Notes under the pieces: generated by a model
Database searches by the model: none
Seen by the model: the letters and a program-made list of their open reading frames with translations, nothing else
What the model was told of the DNA's origin: nothing
IMG/VR virus record: IMGVR_UViG_3300027754_000166
Coordinates: 1-45,444 of that record
Strand: one strand, 5' to 3'
Length of the DNA: 45,444 bases
Source of the DNA: a virus
Part shown: in pieces, positions 8,064 through 16,781 of the stretch
Layout of the letters: each line of letters begins with the position of its first letter
Numbering within the stretch: the stretch's first letter is position 1
Position numbers and translations under genes: made by a program

Positions 8064-8080
8064 TTTATCTGGAGGTTTTT

Positions 8081-8686
8081 ATGGCAAACGCAAATCGTCC
8101 TGGTGGTTTAAAACCCGTCAGTTATCTCAGCGGAGCACCCTACACAGGGCAAGCTCGGTTGTATTCTGTTCCCACTAATAGTGCTGACTTGTACATTGGT
8201 GATCCCGTTACCTTGAGTGGTAGTGCTGATGTCAATGGTCTTGCTGGTATTTCTATCGGTGTTGCTGGTTCTGCTATTATTGGTGTTGTAGTTGGTTTCC
8301 TTGTTGCTCCTCCTGGAGTTAGCTTGGTTGCTACTAACATTGATTTGACTATTCGCAGTATTCAAGCAAGTGCCACTACTGTTCAATATGCTTTGGTTGC
8401 TGATGACGCAAACATTGTGTTTGAAATTCAAGATGGTCAAACTGTTCCTACTGCCGTCACTGATATTGGTCGTAATACCAATTTCTTGATTGCTGCTGGT
8501 GCTACTGACTATAGTGATTCAGGTACTGTAACTGCTGCTACTCTTACAGATAGCACCACTGCCAACTTGAAACTTATGGGCTTTACTCAGCGTGTAGATA
8601 ATACTCCTGCTGCTGCTTATGCAAAACTGTTGGTACGGATCAATAACCATGTTTACAGCGCCTCTACTGGCACTGCTGGCATTTAA
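8081..8686 (+). CDS. Capsid decoration-like structural protein
   Basis: 201 residues, beginning ANANRPGGLKPVSYLSGAPYTGQ and then rich in short beta strands, Ala, Gly, Ser and Thr, ending in a strand-rich domain. A strong GGAGG site precedes it. It lies immediately upstream of the major capsid gene, a usual position for head decoration or stabilising proteins. I infer the role from composition and position; no specific domain is certain. Confidence 0.7.
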   Translation: MANANRPGGLKPVSYLSGAPYTGQARLYSVPTNSADLYIGDPVTLSGSADVNGLAGISIGVAGSAIIGVVVGFLVAPPGVSLVATNIDLTIRSIQASATTVQYALVADDANIVFEIQDGQTVPTAVTDIGRNTNFLIAAGATDYSDSGTVTAATLTDSTTANLKLMGFTQRVDNTPAAAYAKLLVRINNHVYSASTGTAGI

Positions 8687-8701
8687 TTAGGAGAATAGAT
8701 T

Positions 8702-9622
8702 ATGGCAGGTATTATCACAACCAGTTCCCATCCCAAGGCCTTATGGCCTGGCATCAAAGCTTGGTGGGGACAAACTTACAATGAGCATCCTGAAGAGTAT
8801 GTGGATTTGTTTGACAAAGACACTTCAAGTCAAAACTATGAAGAAGATGTCCAACTGACTGGATTTGGTCTTGTACCAGTCAAGTCACAAGGTTCTGGCG
8901 TTCAGTATGATTCTGAAGTTCAAGGTTACGTAACTCGCTATACGCACGTTGCATATGCAATGGGTTACATCGTAACTAAAGAAGAAATGGACGATAACCT
9001 CTATGAGCAAATCTCCAAACAACGTTCCGCAGCTTTGGCTATGTCTTTCCGTCAAACGAAAGAAAACATAGCTGCTAACGTTTACAACCGTGCTTTCTCA
9101 AGCACATATTTAGGTGGTGATGGTAAAGCTCTTTGCGCTACCGACCACCCAAATACAACAGGTGGTACATGGAGTAACAAACCAACAGTTGATGTAGATT
9201 TGTCTGAAGCTGCTTTGGAAGATGCAGTGATTGCAATCATGGGTCTGCAAAATGACCGTGGTTTGATGGTCGCTATTCAACCAAACACTTTGCACATTGC
9301 TCGTCAAGAACTGTTTAACGCTCAACGTATTCTTGGTTCTACTTACCAAACAGGTAATGCCAACAATGACATCAACGTCATTAAGTCTGGTAATTATCTG
9401 CCAGGTGGTTTTAAATGTAACCATTACTTCTCAAGCCCCCATGCTTGGTTTATCCGTAACACCATCCCTGGTGGTACTGGTATGAAGTACTATGAGCGCC
9501 ATGCCATCATGTTTGATCAAGACAATGACTTTGACACTATGAACGCTAAAGCCAAAGGCTATGAGCGTTATAGTTTCGGTTGGTCTGATCCTCGTGCTGT
9601 TTACGGTTCTAACGGTCCTTAA
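8702..9622 (+). CDS. Major capsid protein (HK97-fold, Mu gpT-like)
   Basis: 306 residues. The pattern resembles the major head subunit family of Mu gpT type: an N-arm with WW..TY...P, a central YVVTKEEMDDN-like helix (about 95-105), CATDHP at about 148-153, and the C-terminal AKGYERYSFGWSDPR. It builds the icosahedral shell. The gene follows the decoration-like gene by 15 bases and is followed by a strong terminator, fitting high expression. The C-terminal peptide is echoed at the start of the protein at 35699-36157. Confidence 0.92.
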   Translation: MAGIITTSSHPKALWPGIKAWWGQTYNEHPEEYVDLFDKDTSSQNYEEDVQLTGFGLVPVKSQGSGVQYDSEVQGYVTRYTHVAYAMGYIVTKEEMDDNLYEQISKQRSAALAMSFRQTKENIAANVYNRAFSSTYLGGDGKALCATDHPNTTGGTWSNKPTVDVDLSEAALEDAVIAIMGLQNDRGLMVAIQPNTLHIARQELFNAQRILGSTYQTGNANNDINVIKSGNYLPGGFKCNHYFSSPHAWFIRNTIPGGTGMKYYERHAIMFDQDNDFDTMNAKAKGYERYSFGWSDPRAVYGSNGP

Positions 9623-9639
9623 TTGTTATTAGTAACAAT

Positions 9640-9669
9640 CCCCCTCCCTAAAAAGAGGGGGTTCTTTTT
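9640..9669 (+). terminator. Rho-independent terminator after the capsid gene
   Basis: A seven-pair stem CCCCCTC/GAGGGGG (9640-9646 and 9655-9661) with an eight-base loop is followed by TTCTTTTT. It should stop much of the transcription coming from the head genes, leaving less for the tail genes. Confidence 0.9.
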
Positions 9670-9684
9670 ATCAAGGAGTAAATC

Positions 9685-9825
9685 ATGGGATACGAAAAAA
9701 GAAAAGAAATGGGTCAGAAACCTGAACCCAAAGCATCTATGTCTAAAATGGCTCCAGCTAAAAAAATGATGGATGCTAAAAAGACTATGACTGCTAAAAA
9801 AACTATGTACAAAAAGAAGATGTAA
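9685..9825 (+). CDS. Tiny Lys/Met-rich protein with AKK repeats
   Basis: 46 residues with an AAGGAG site at 9673-9678. The second half is a run of near repeats (AKKMMD, AKKTMT, AKKTMYKKKM). It resembles the tiny protein at 1546-1698 in composition. It sits just after the capsid terminator and before the beta-helix gene, so it may be expressed by read-through. It could be a small virion DNA-binding peptide, but that is only a guess. Confidence 0.65.
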   Translation: MGYEKRKEMGQKPEPKASMSKMAPAKKMMDAKKTMTAKKTMYKKKM

Positions 9826-9840
9826 CGTAGAATGTAATCG

Positions 9841-9889
9841 GCACAATTCTTGTGCTAACCCTGATGATGACGCTATCTAGTAGATAGTG
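9841..9889 (+). promoter_or_regulatory. Two adjacent hairpins before the beta-helix gene
   Basis: The 102-base gap after the tiny gene contains GCACAA-TTC-TTGTGC (9841-9855) and CGCTATCT-AGT-AGATAGTG (9871-9889, one wobble pair), the second followed by a T-rich but interrupted tail. It could be a weak terminator or an RNA processing site between the head and tail parts of the unit. Confidence 0.5.
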
Positions 9890-9927
9890 TTGTTTGTGTA
9901 ACACTTATGTCAACATAGGATTTCAAA

Positions 9928-10917
9928 ATGGCTCTCCCACAATCTCCCGCATCTAATTTCCCAGGTGGTTTTAACAACGTAACTATCCGTGGTGTTCCAA
10001 TCACTCAATCTCACCCTGGTCAAGTGTATTGGGTATCTAACGCTACCCCAACTTTGCCTGGACAAATTGGTGGTTCTGATGGTAACCCAGGTACTTTCAA
10101 TGCTCCCTTTAGCACTCTAGAGTATGCAATTTCTTTTTGTACTGCTAATCGTGGAGACATTATTTTTATTAAACCAGGTCACGCTGAAACTATTTCTAGC
10201 GCAACTGCTTTAGCTTTTGATATTGCTGGTGTAGCAATTGTTGGTTTAGGTGCTGGTACTAAACGTCCTACGTTTACTCTTGGTACAGCAGCAACAACTA
10301 CCATTGCTGTGTCTGCTGATAACATATCAATTCTTAATTGTCGTTTTATTGGCAACTTCCTAGGTATCACTGCTGCCTTTACAGTTGGTGCTGCTGCGTA
10401 TTTCACCATTGACAACTGTTCGTTTACTGATACAAGTGCCATCCTTGGTTTCTTGTCAGCAGTTAAAACTACTGTAACTGTCAATGCTGATTTCTTGCAA
10501 GTATCTAATTGTTTTATTAAATCTGATGCTACAACCAAATCTGTTGCTCCTATTGTTGTGCTTGGCACAATGACTGGTTTGACATTGACTGACAACTATG
10601 TTGTTCAAACTGTTGCCCAAAACAACGTGTCTCAATTCTTGAGTCATGCTGCATTGGTAATGACTGCTGCTCTAATTTCAGGCAATAAGATCTATTGCGT
10701 CAATACTGATACTGCAACTGGTGCTTGTCTCATTAGTACCACTGCTACCACTGGTTCTGGTATTGTTATGAACAACACAATCCGTGCTCTTGACAGTGCT
10801 GCTGCTATTGTAGTCACTGCTAATGCTGTTCAATATGGAATGTTTAACAACCTCTATATTGGAGATGGAACTATGAACTCAGGTTTTGTACTTCCTGCTA
10901 TTGGTTCTGATGCCTAA
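9928..10917 (+). CDS. Right-handed beta-helix virion protein
   Basis: 329 residues. The first part contains GQVYWVSNATPTLPGQIGGSDGNPGTF and PFSTLEYAISFC, a start seen in phage beta-helix proteins. Residues from about 85 onward consist of short repeated strands with Asn/Asp turns (SILNCRFIGN, FTIDNCSFTD, LQVSNCFIKSD), the mark of a parallel beta-helix. It lies between the capsid and tail-spike genes. Likely a capsid-surface or tail-attached protein. No catalytic residues can be assigned. Confidence 0.75.
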   Translation: MALPQSPASNFPGGFNNVTIRGVPITQSHPGQVYWVSNATPTLPGQIGGSDGNPGTFNAPFSTLEYAISFCTANRGDIIFIKPGHAETISSATALAFDIAGVAIVGLGAGTKRPTFTLGTAATTTIAVSADNISILNCRFIGNFLGITAAFTVGAAAYFTIDNCSFTDTSAILGFLSAVKTTVTVNADFLQVSNCFIKSDATTKSVAPIVVLGTMTGLTLTDNYVVQTVAQNNVSQFLSHAALVMTAALISGNKIYCVNTDTATGACLISTTATTGSGIVMNNTIRALDSAAAIVVTANAVQYGMFNNLYIGDGTMNSGFVLPAIGSDA

Positions 10918-10932
10918 TATGTGATGTAGTTT

Positions 10933-10960
10933 ACTAGGAGGAGAATAATCTTCTCCTAGT
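10933..10960 (+). terminator. Long hairpin, possible weak terminator
   Basis: ACTAGGAGGAGA (10933-10944) pairs with TCTTCTCCTAGT (10949-10960) around an ATAA loop, twelve pairs with one wobble. The following bases ATCTTTAAT give only a poor T-tract. It may end transcription partly, or protect the 3' end of the upstream mRNA. Confidence 0.5.
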
Positions 10961-11000
10961 ATCTTTAATAGGTACAACCTTTGCAAGATGGGAGTTTGAT

Positions 11001-11366
11001 ATGGGTGATGTCGTAAGAATTAAAAGTGGAGAACAACCTCGTTACTTTGCTTTTAGTGGTGTGTTATCTACAACAAGTAATGGTAACTCTACACCTTTGT
11101 ATAAAGAAAGTCCTTGGAGTACTTTTCAAGTTATTATTACTGGTACAGGTGCTGTAAGTGCTACAGTAACTATTCAAGGTTCAAATCAAGAAGATACCTT
11201 TAATGGTACTAAAAGTAATTGGGCTACTATAAATGCTTTTAGTATGACTGGTACTACCAGTGACACACAAGGTTTTACTTCAGTAAGTACTTGGAGATAT
11301 GTACGTGCTGTTGTTGCTTCTATTTCTGGAACAGGTGCTACTGTTGAAGTAATCATGGGTGTTTAA
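11001..11366 (+). CDS. Small beta-rich structural protein
   Basis: 121 residues, nearly all short strands with Thr, Ser and Gly, e.g. STFQVIITGTGAVSATVTIQ and a C-terminal YVRAVVASISGTGATVEVIMGV. Proteins with this form (a single beta-sandwich) occur beside tail-spike genes of podoviruses. No enzyme motif is seen. It has GGGAG upstream and is followed 12 bases later by the large tail spike. A head-fibre or spike-base role is inferred. Confidence 0.65.
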   Translation: MGDVVRIKSGEQPRYFAFSGVLSTTSNGNSTPLYKESPWSTFQVIITGTGAVSATVTIQGSNQEDTFNGTKSNWATINAFSMTGTTSDTQGFTSVSTWRYVRAVVASISGTGATVEVIMGV

Positions 11367-11378
11367 TAAGGAGTCTTT

Positions 11379-13385
11379 ATGACCTCAACTGTATTTACTA
11401 GTGGGACGGTCATCGAGTCTCCTTGGCTTAATGATGTCAATACTAAAACATATGCTGATACTAGTGACACTGTAGCTTACACACCTGCTGGTACAGGTGC
11501 TGTAGCTACTACCGTACAAGCTAAGTTGCGTCAAAGTGTAAGTCTAAAAGACTTTGGCGCTGTAGGAGATGGCACTACTGATGACACGACAGCAATTCAA
11601 ACAGCGTTAGCCGCTGCATCATCTGGTCAATGGGTTGATGGTGGTTATGCCACATATAAAATTACAACGCTGATTACGGTAACAAATGCTATTGTTCGAA
11701 TGCGTAACGCCAAGTTTGTGTTTAATACGGGGTATACAGACCAAGGTCGATTTTCTTTAGATGCTGGTTCTGGCACAACAGCAATGACGGTTGAATTAGA
11801 AAATATTGTTGTTGATGGTGGTCGAGGCACATATAAAACTGGCAATGAGCCGTGGACAGTGTTTGCCACTATTAATGGATACGACAGCATTGTTCCCGCA
11901 CTTGTGCCCGTGTTTAAGGTGGCCGCTTATAACGCCAGCACTTATGTGCGAATTCAAAATGTAAATTTTTACAATGTCCATGCTGATGCGTGTATTCAAG
12001 TTGGCACTTATGGAACGGTTTTTATTGACGATTGTGAATATAAAAACATCAGTAACAAGACGTTCCATGTTTATCACAGCCCTGATGATGGCGTAACTGA
12101 GGCGGGGCAAACACTTGTCAATAACGTCTATGCCCAAGATGTTGGTTTGATGCCAGCAACATTTACGGTTGGTGGTGTAGCAAAAGTTCGTGCCGATTCT
12201 TATGCGCCTCAAGGGTCGTTTAACTTTATTGTCAGTCATGGCGACTTTGCAATTAATAACGCTAATGTTTGGAACTACGCATCGTGCGGTGTAACAGCAG
12301 ATCGAAACAGATCATTCAACGCCAGCAATGTGTTTATTTATAACGACAGTTCGATTGCATTTAGCAATAACCCGTCAGGCGCTTTTTGGTTGGAATCATG
12401 CAACACAGTAAACGTCAGCAACTTATTTGTTTGGGTAACCAATCGCGATAGTCGTGATACGGCATTGGATTCAAGTTTGTTGCAGATTTTTGCAAGCACT
12501 GGAAGTCAAGCCAATTTTAATAATGTTGTTTTATTAACAGACGCATCTACTGCTAAAGTTAGAAGAATTATTAGGGGATCGGTGTACTACAACCCATCTG
12601 TTTTTATCACTAATTTTTATTGCTATGGAATTGTAACTGCAATGGCAAGCGCTATTAATTTTGCTGTTTTGACCAACTCAGTAATTGGGCATGATATTAA
12701 GTTAAAAAGCGGTTATTTGCGTAACGGTAGTATTAACGTAGACCAACCTCTTTCTTTTGCTGTTGATGATGTGTGGTGCTTTGGTGGCACATCAGGTGGA
12801 AGCGTTATTCTTTCTGTATCAGGTAACTCAGGTATTACTGGTTCGGTCAACGATGTTGTTGTGATTAACAGTCGTTTAGCGGGTTCGTTTACAAACGGCG
12901 TTACTATTACTGAATCCCTAAAAGTAAACAATAACGAGCGCATTACCGGAGGGGTTACTTGCGGCACTGTGACGGGGTTTGCACAAATTAACGGTAACTC
13001 TTACATTGGCGGTAATATTACAATTACATCAGGTGGCTCTACTGTTGGCATCTCAAACATTATGAACAACAGCCAAATTGTTGGAACGACAACTATTACT
13101 GCTGCTAAGAATTCAAGAGTTAGCGGAAACAATACCCAACAACGCATTGAAATTAAAGATGTACAGACGTTTGAAGTAGTTGGCAACACAGCTAAAACAG
13201 ACCAAGGTGAATCTATTATTTGGGTCAACCCTGTAACAGCCGCAAATGTGTTGGCTGGTGTTGTGAGTAGCAATAACGTGTTGATTAAGACTGGTACTGT
13301 TGGTGCTGGCTATGTAACGCTTGGCGCTGGTGTTACTGGCGTTACAGACGTAAACAACAACAAACTTACTGTGGCTTGGTCGTGA
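11379..13385 (+). CDS. Tail spike with pectate-lyase-like beta-helix
   Basis: 668 residues. The N-terminus FTSGTVIESPWLNDVNT (about 6-22) is the tail-attachment peptide of many podoviral fibres; DFGAVGDGTTDDTTAIQ (about 58-74) starts a Pectate_lyase_3-type right-handed beta-helix that runs almost to the end with repeated Asn-rich turns. Spikes of this type bind and often cut host polysaccharide. Codon use from about 11560 on is more GC-rich and varied than in the capsid genes, which suggests exchange with other phages. The end overlaps the next start (GTGA). Confidence 0.85.
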   Translation: MTSTVFTSGTVIESPWLNDVNTKTYADTSDTVAYTPAGTGAVATTVQAKLRQSVSLKDFGAVGDGTTDDTTAIQTALAAASSGQWVDGGYATYKITTLITVTNAIVRMRNAKFVFNTGYTDQGRFSLDAGSGTTAMTVELENIVVDGGRGTYKTGNEPWTVFATINGYDSIVPALVPVFKVAAYNASTYVRIQNVNFYNVHADACIQVGTYGTVFIDDCEYKNISNKTFHVYHSPDDGVTEAGQTLVNNVYAQDVGLMPATFTVGGVAKVRADSYAPQGSFNFIVSHGDFAINNANVWNYASCGVTADRNRSFNASNVFIYNDSSIAFSNNPSGAFWLESCNTVNVSNLFVWVTNRDSRDTALDSSLLQIFASTGSQANFNNVVLLTDASTAKVRRIIRGSVYYNPSVFITNFYCYGIVTAMASAINFAVLTNSVIGHDIKLKSGYLRNGSINVDQPLSFAVDDVWCFGGTSGGSVILSVSGNSGITGSVNDVVVINSRLAGSFTNGVTITESLKVNNNERITGGVTCGTVTGFAQINGNSYIGGNITITSGGSTVGISNIMNNSQIVGTTTITAAKNSRVSGNNTQQRIEIKDVQTFEVVGNTAKTDQGESIIWVNPVTAANVLAGVVSSNNVLIKTGTVGAGYVTLGAGVTGVTDVNNNKLTVAWS

Positions 13386-14500
13386 ACAGCAAAATATCGG
13401 CACTGACTTCTGCTACCACGCCTCTGGTGGGTACGGAGACTTTGCCGATTGTCCAAGGTGGGGTGACAGTTAAAACCACCGTTGCAAACATTACTAACGG
13501 CGGTGGGTATGCTGGTTCATTTACTACACTTGCATCAACTGGGGATGCTACTCTTGGCGATGCAACTACCGACACTGTAACGGTGAACGGATATATGGGT
13601 GTTGGCGGTGCTGGCACTGCAAACGTAGGCATTCGGATTCGGGGTACTGCATTAACTGGAGCTACTCAAGTTGGTGCTTATTCAACTTTTACCGCCTCAT
13701 CAGCGGCAACAGCTTCTGTATGGGGATTTTTAACTGCACCAGCTACTGCAGCCACAGCATTTACTGCCACTAATATGGCGGGGTTTAGCGCAGCCGATGT
13801 AACAAAAGGTGCAGGTTCAACAATCACCAATCAACATGGTGTATACATTTCTGATCAAACCCAAGGCACAAACAACTTTGGTGTCACTAGTTTAGTATCT
13901 AGCGGCACAAACAAGTGGAACATCTACGCTAGTGGTACGGCACAAAATGGTTTTACTGGCAATGTGCGAATTGGTTCAGTTGTAGCGCCTACGGTTGCAT
14001 TGGATGTTACTGGCGCAGTAAAAGTATCAACCACTATTACACCACTTGATAACGTAGTCCAAGGCACAGCAGCCAAAGGCGTCAACTTCACCGCCAACAC
14101 TCCCGCAGCAGGTATGACCAGCCAGTTGCTGAACTGGTATGAAGAAGGTACTTGGACTCCTAGTATTGGTGGTACTGCTACTTATACAACTCAAAATGGC
14201 CGGTACACAAGGATTGGTAGAGTTGTTTATTTTGAATTTCAATTACAAATTCTTTTAATACTAACAGGATCAACAACAACAGTTACAGGGCTTCCGTTTA
14301 CAGCGGCCAATAACTCTGCTTTTGGTGGGCATGCAATATATTACGCAAGTTTGGCATCAAGTATTACAACCCTTATTGGATACGTTGGAACAACCAACAT
14401 TGTTTTACAGTCTTCAACAGCCGCGCAAACTTCAGTTGGGTCTAATGCAATTTTTAAAGATTCAGCAAATGTTATATTTCAAGGCTTCTATTTCGTTTAA
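13382..14500 (+). CDS. Tail fibre protein, GTG start
   Basis: 372 residues from GTG 13382, which overlaps the previous stop; a TTG six bases earlier is possible. The N-terminus NSKISALTSATTPLVGTETLPIVQG is a motif common to phage fibres. The middle is a Gly/Ala/Thr-rich shaft, and the C-terminal third (from about EEGTWTPSIGG) resembles a distal fibre domain. It is sandwiched between two beta-helix spikes and shares their mosaic base composition. A receptor-binding role is inferred. Confidence 0.8.
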   Translation: MNSKISALTSATTPLVGTETLPIVQGGVTVKTTVANITNGGGYAGSFTTLASTGDATLGDATTDTVTVNGYMGVGGAGTANVGIRIRGTALTGATQVGAYSTFTASSAATASVWGFLTAPATAATAFTATNMAGFSAADVTKGAGSTITNQHGVYISDQTQGTNNFGVTSLVSSGTNKWNIYASGTAQNGFTGNVRIGSVVAPTVALDVTGAVKVSTTITPLDNVVQGTAAKGVNFTANTPAAGMTSQLLNWYEEGTWTPSIGGTATYTTQNGRYTRIGRVVYFEFQLQILLILTGSTTTVTGLPFTAANNSAFGGHAIYYASLASSITTLIGYVGTTNIVLQSSTAAQTSVGSNAIFKDSANVIFQGFYFV

Positions 14501-14509
14501 GGAATTCTC

Positions 14510-15802
14510 ATGTCTCTCACAAAAGCATCCTATTCAATGATTACGGCTGCGCCTATTAATGTGTACGATTATGGCGCTGTTGGTGATGGTACAACTGATG
14601 ACACAGTAGCTTTGCAAGCCGCAGTCACAGCAGCAACTGGAAAGCAATTGTGGCTTGGTACTGGTGTTTTTAAAATTACTGCCACCATTAATCTCCCATC
14701 AAAAATTCGTATTACTGGTGCTACTAATAGGGCAAGAGATACGCAAATAACTGCCGCTTTTGCTGGCCCTGCGTTGAAGTTTACCGCTGGCAGCATAACA
14801 CCATTAGAAATGTATCTTGAACATTTTAGTGTTCAAGGCAACTATTCAGTGTACGGTGCTGGTAACGGCATTGAGATTACTAATGGCCCATCTTTAAATA
14901 TGCACTCAATGGTAGTTGCTGGGTTTGGTACAAACCAAGTAAATATTGGCACAGGTAGTTATGGTGCAATTATTCGTGATTGTTATGTTGCAGAAACTTA
15001 TGGGACAGGAACTAGCAATGCAAACTTGTATTGTGCATCTGAGTTTTGTATTTTTGACAAACTTGAAGCTGATGACGCTAAATATTCTATTTATCTTGAT
15101 ACAGGGGCTTATGGTACGGACATTATAAATTGCACGTTAGAAGGTTCGTCTACTGCAATTATTTACATTAAAAACCAAGGAACAACAGATCGAAACCTTG
15201 TTCAAGGAAACAAACTTAATGGAACTAGAGGCGGTATCGGACTCTACACTAATAGCAATAGAACTCACTTTATTAATAATTTTGTAACTGGGGCAACATT
15301 AACAGAAGGTGTTTATGTAGACACTTTAGCGTATAACATAATAATAGATGGAAATACAATATCAAGCGCGATAAAAGGAATTTATCTTGTAAGTAGTGGT
15401 GGTGGAGTTATTACTAGCAATGATATTACTGGATCAACTGTTGCATTAAATGTTGCTGGTGGTGCTGGATATCCAACATTTCCAAATATTGTTTCAAGCA
15501 ATAACATCCTATCTGCTACCGCAACTTTAATTCACAATCAAAGTGGCGGTACAAGCAACACTGTTTATATTAACAATACTTTTACAAATGGTAGCGGCGT
15601 TTATTTAGCTCCAACAATTACGTCTGGAACACCTATTATTTTAAGTCTTGTTAGCGGAAGCCAAATGCAAATGTTGTCAGGTAGCATGTACTTTCCTGCA
15701 AGTAGCTTAGTGGTCGCTGGTGGAGGCGGCACAAACATTGTGTCTGTAGGCGCTGTTGATTCGGCTGGCGTTGGTTTTAGAACGCTTCGCATTCCTAACT
15801 AA
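14510..15802 (+). CDS. Second tail spike, pectate-lyase-like
   Basis: 430 residues. VYDYGAVGDGTTDDTVALQ (about 18-36) repeats the beta-helix entry motif of the spike at 11379-13385, but there is no WLNDVN attachment peptide. A run of Asn-turn coils follows (NNFVTGATLTEGVYVD, NIIIDGNTISSAIKGIYL), ending with a strand-rich tail. It probably forms a trimer with glycan-binding or -cleaving ability. How it attaches to the virion is unclear; it may dock on the neighbouring fibre. Confidence 0.82.
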   Translation: MSLTKASYSMITAAPINVYDYGAVGDGTTDDTVALQAAVTAATGKQLWLGTGVFKITATINLPSKIRITGATNRARDTQITAAFAGPALKFTAGSITPLEMYLEHFSVQGNYSVYGAGNGIEITNGPSLNMHSMVVAGFGTNQVNIGTGSYGAIIRDCYVAETYGTGTSNANLYCASEFCIFDKLEADDAKYSIYLDTGAYGTDIINCTLEGSSTAIIYIKNQGTTDRNLVQGNKLNGTRGGIGLYTNSNRTHFINNFVTGATLTEGVYVDTLAYNIIIDGNTISSAIKGIYLVSSGGGVITSNDITGSTVALNVAGGAGYPTFPNIVSSNNILSATATLIHNQSGGTSNTVYINNTFTNGSGVYLAPTITSGTPIILSLVSGSQMQMLSGSMYFPASSLVVAGGGGTNIVSVGAVDSAGVGFRTLRIPN

Positions 15803-15810
15803 GGCAAATC

Positions 15811-16059
15811 ATGTTTGAAAAACAAATCGTCATTGACCGCATTGAAGTGCTAAACGATCAGACTGTCGCTGCGCGCTATGTCGTAACCATCACAGAAGAC
15901 GGCCTACCGTTTGCCGAACAGGTTAAAGGTAACTACATTCGACCAGGCGATGACTACAGCGCAGAGGATGCCAAGGTTCAGGCCATTTGCGCTACAGTAC
16001 ATACGGCTGAAGTTGTAGCGGCATACAAAGCTTTACAAGAAGTTTCTCAACCAACATAA
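15811..16059 (+). CDS. Small protein downstream of tail spikes
   Basis: 82 residues of alternating strands and a C-terminal helix (AEDAKVQAICATVHTAEVVAAYKAL). Similar short proteins are often encoded right after fibre genes and may be fibre chaperones or caps; I cannot name a family. Its bases are clearly more GC-rich (e.g. GTCGCTGCGCGCTATGTC) than the genes to its right, so it seems to belong to the exchanged spike cassette. Confidence 0.7.
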   Translation: MFEKQIVIDRIEVLNDQTVAARYVVTITEDGLPFAEQVKGNYIRPGDDYSAEDAKVQAICATVHTAEVVAAYKALQEVSQPT

Positions 16060-16077
16060 TGTTACTAGGAACACAAC

Positions 16078-16365
16078 ATGGCAACTACATACTTTATTGA
16101 TGGTTCTACCCCCATAGTTGCTGCATGGCTTAACGATGTCAACGACTATGTGTATCAAGGTCGTCAACGTGGTACTGTTACAGCTACATCAGGTCAAACT
16201 GTATTCACAGTTCCTTTTACCTATACTGTAGGTGCTAAAACTCTTGATGTGTATATTAATGGTATACGACAAATCTTGACTTCTAGTTACACAGAAACAA
16301 GTACAACGTCTATTACCTTCACTGCTGGTGTTCCTGTTAATGCTGTTGTAGAGTTTGTAGGCTAA
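16078..16365 (+). CDS. Stand-alone tail-adaptor domain
   Basis: 95 residues. It begins TTYFIDGSTPIVAAWLNDVNDYVYQG, the same WLNDVN attachment motif as the large spike at 11379, and continues with a short beta domain (VFTVPFTYTVGAKTLDVYINGIRQ) known as a fibre N-terminal piece in phages. Here it stops after that domain. It is either a tail adaptor on which other spikes dock or a fibre that has lost its distal part. The stop lies two bases from the next start. Confidence 0.75.
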   Translation: MATTYFIDGSTPIVAAWLNDVNDYVYQGRQRGTVTATSGQTVFTVPFTYTVGAKTLDVYINGIRQILTSSYTETSTTSITFTAGVPVNAVVEFVG

Positions 16366-16367
16366 TC

Positions 16368-16778
16368 ATGTCTTACAAACCTAGATGGGACAACGGAGGT
16401 TGGAACGTCATCTGTGACGTTTGTGGTCGTCAGTTTAAAAACAGCGAACTACAAATGCGTTGGGATGGGTTAATGGTTTGTAGTGGAGACTGGGAACCCA
16501 GACAACCACAAGACTTTGTACACGGTGTAGCTGATAAACAAGCTCCTCCCTTTACTAGGCCACAACAAGCTGATACATTTGCTTTTGTTTGTACTCCAAC
16601 TACTACCCAAGGTGTAGCAGACTATGGACAAGCAGATTGTGCTAGAGCAGATATAGACAATGGTGGTGCTCCTGCATGTACTCTAGAAGGATCTGAAGCA
16701 ATAGCAGAACAAGCTATTACAGGATGTGCTATAGCAGGTAAACTGGCTCCTAATTTAAACGACTTTTTAATTGGATAA
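16368..16778 (+). CDS. Zinc-ribbon tail-module protein
   Basis: 136 residues. CDVCG (C16, C19), with C38 in MVCSGDWEPRQPQDF, suggests a small metal-binding knuckle. The block RWDGLMVCSGDWEPRQPQDFVHG recurs in podoviral proteins next to the gp4-like tail gene. The C-terminal half has three more cysteines in Ala/Gly-rich sequence. The exact role is unknown; position suggests tail assembly. Confidence 0.72.
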   Translation: MSYKPRWDNGGWNVICDVCGRQFKNSELQMRWDGLMVCSGDWEPRQPQDFVHGVADKQAPPFTRPQQADTFAFVCTPTTTQGVADYGQADCARADIDNGGAPACTLEGSEAIAEQAITGCAIAGKLAPNLNDFLIG

Positions 16779-16781
16779 ACT

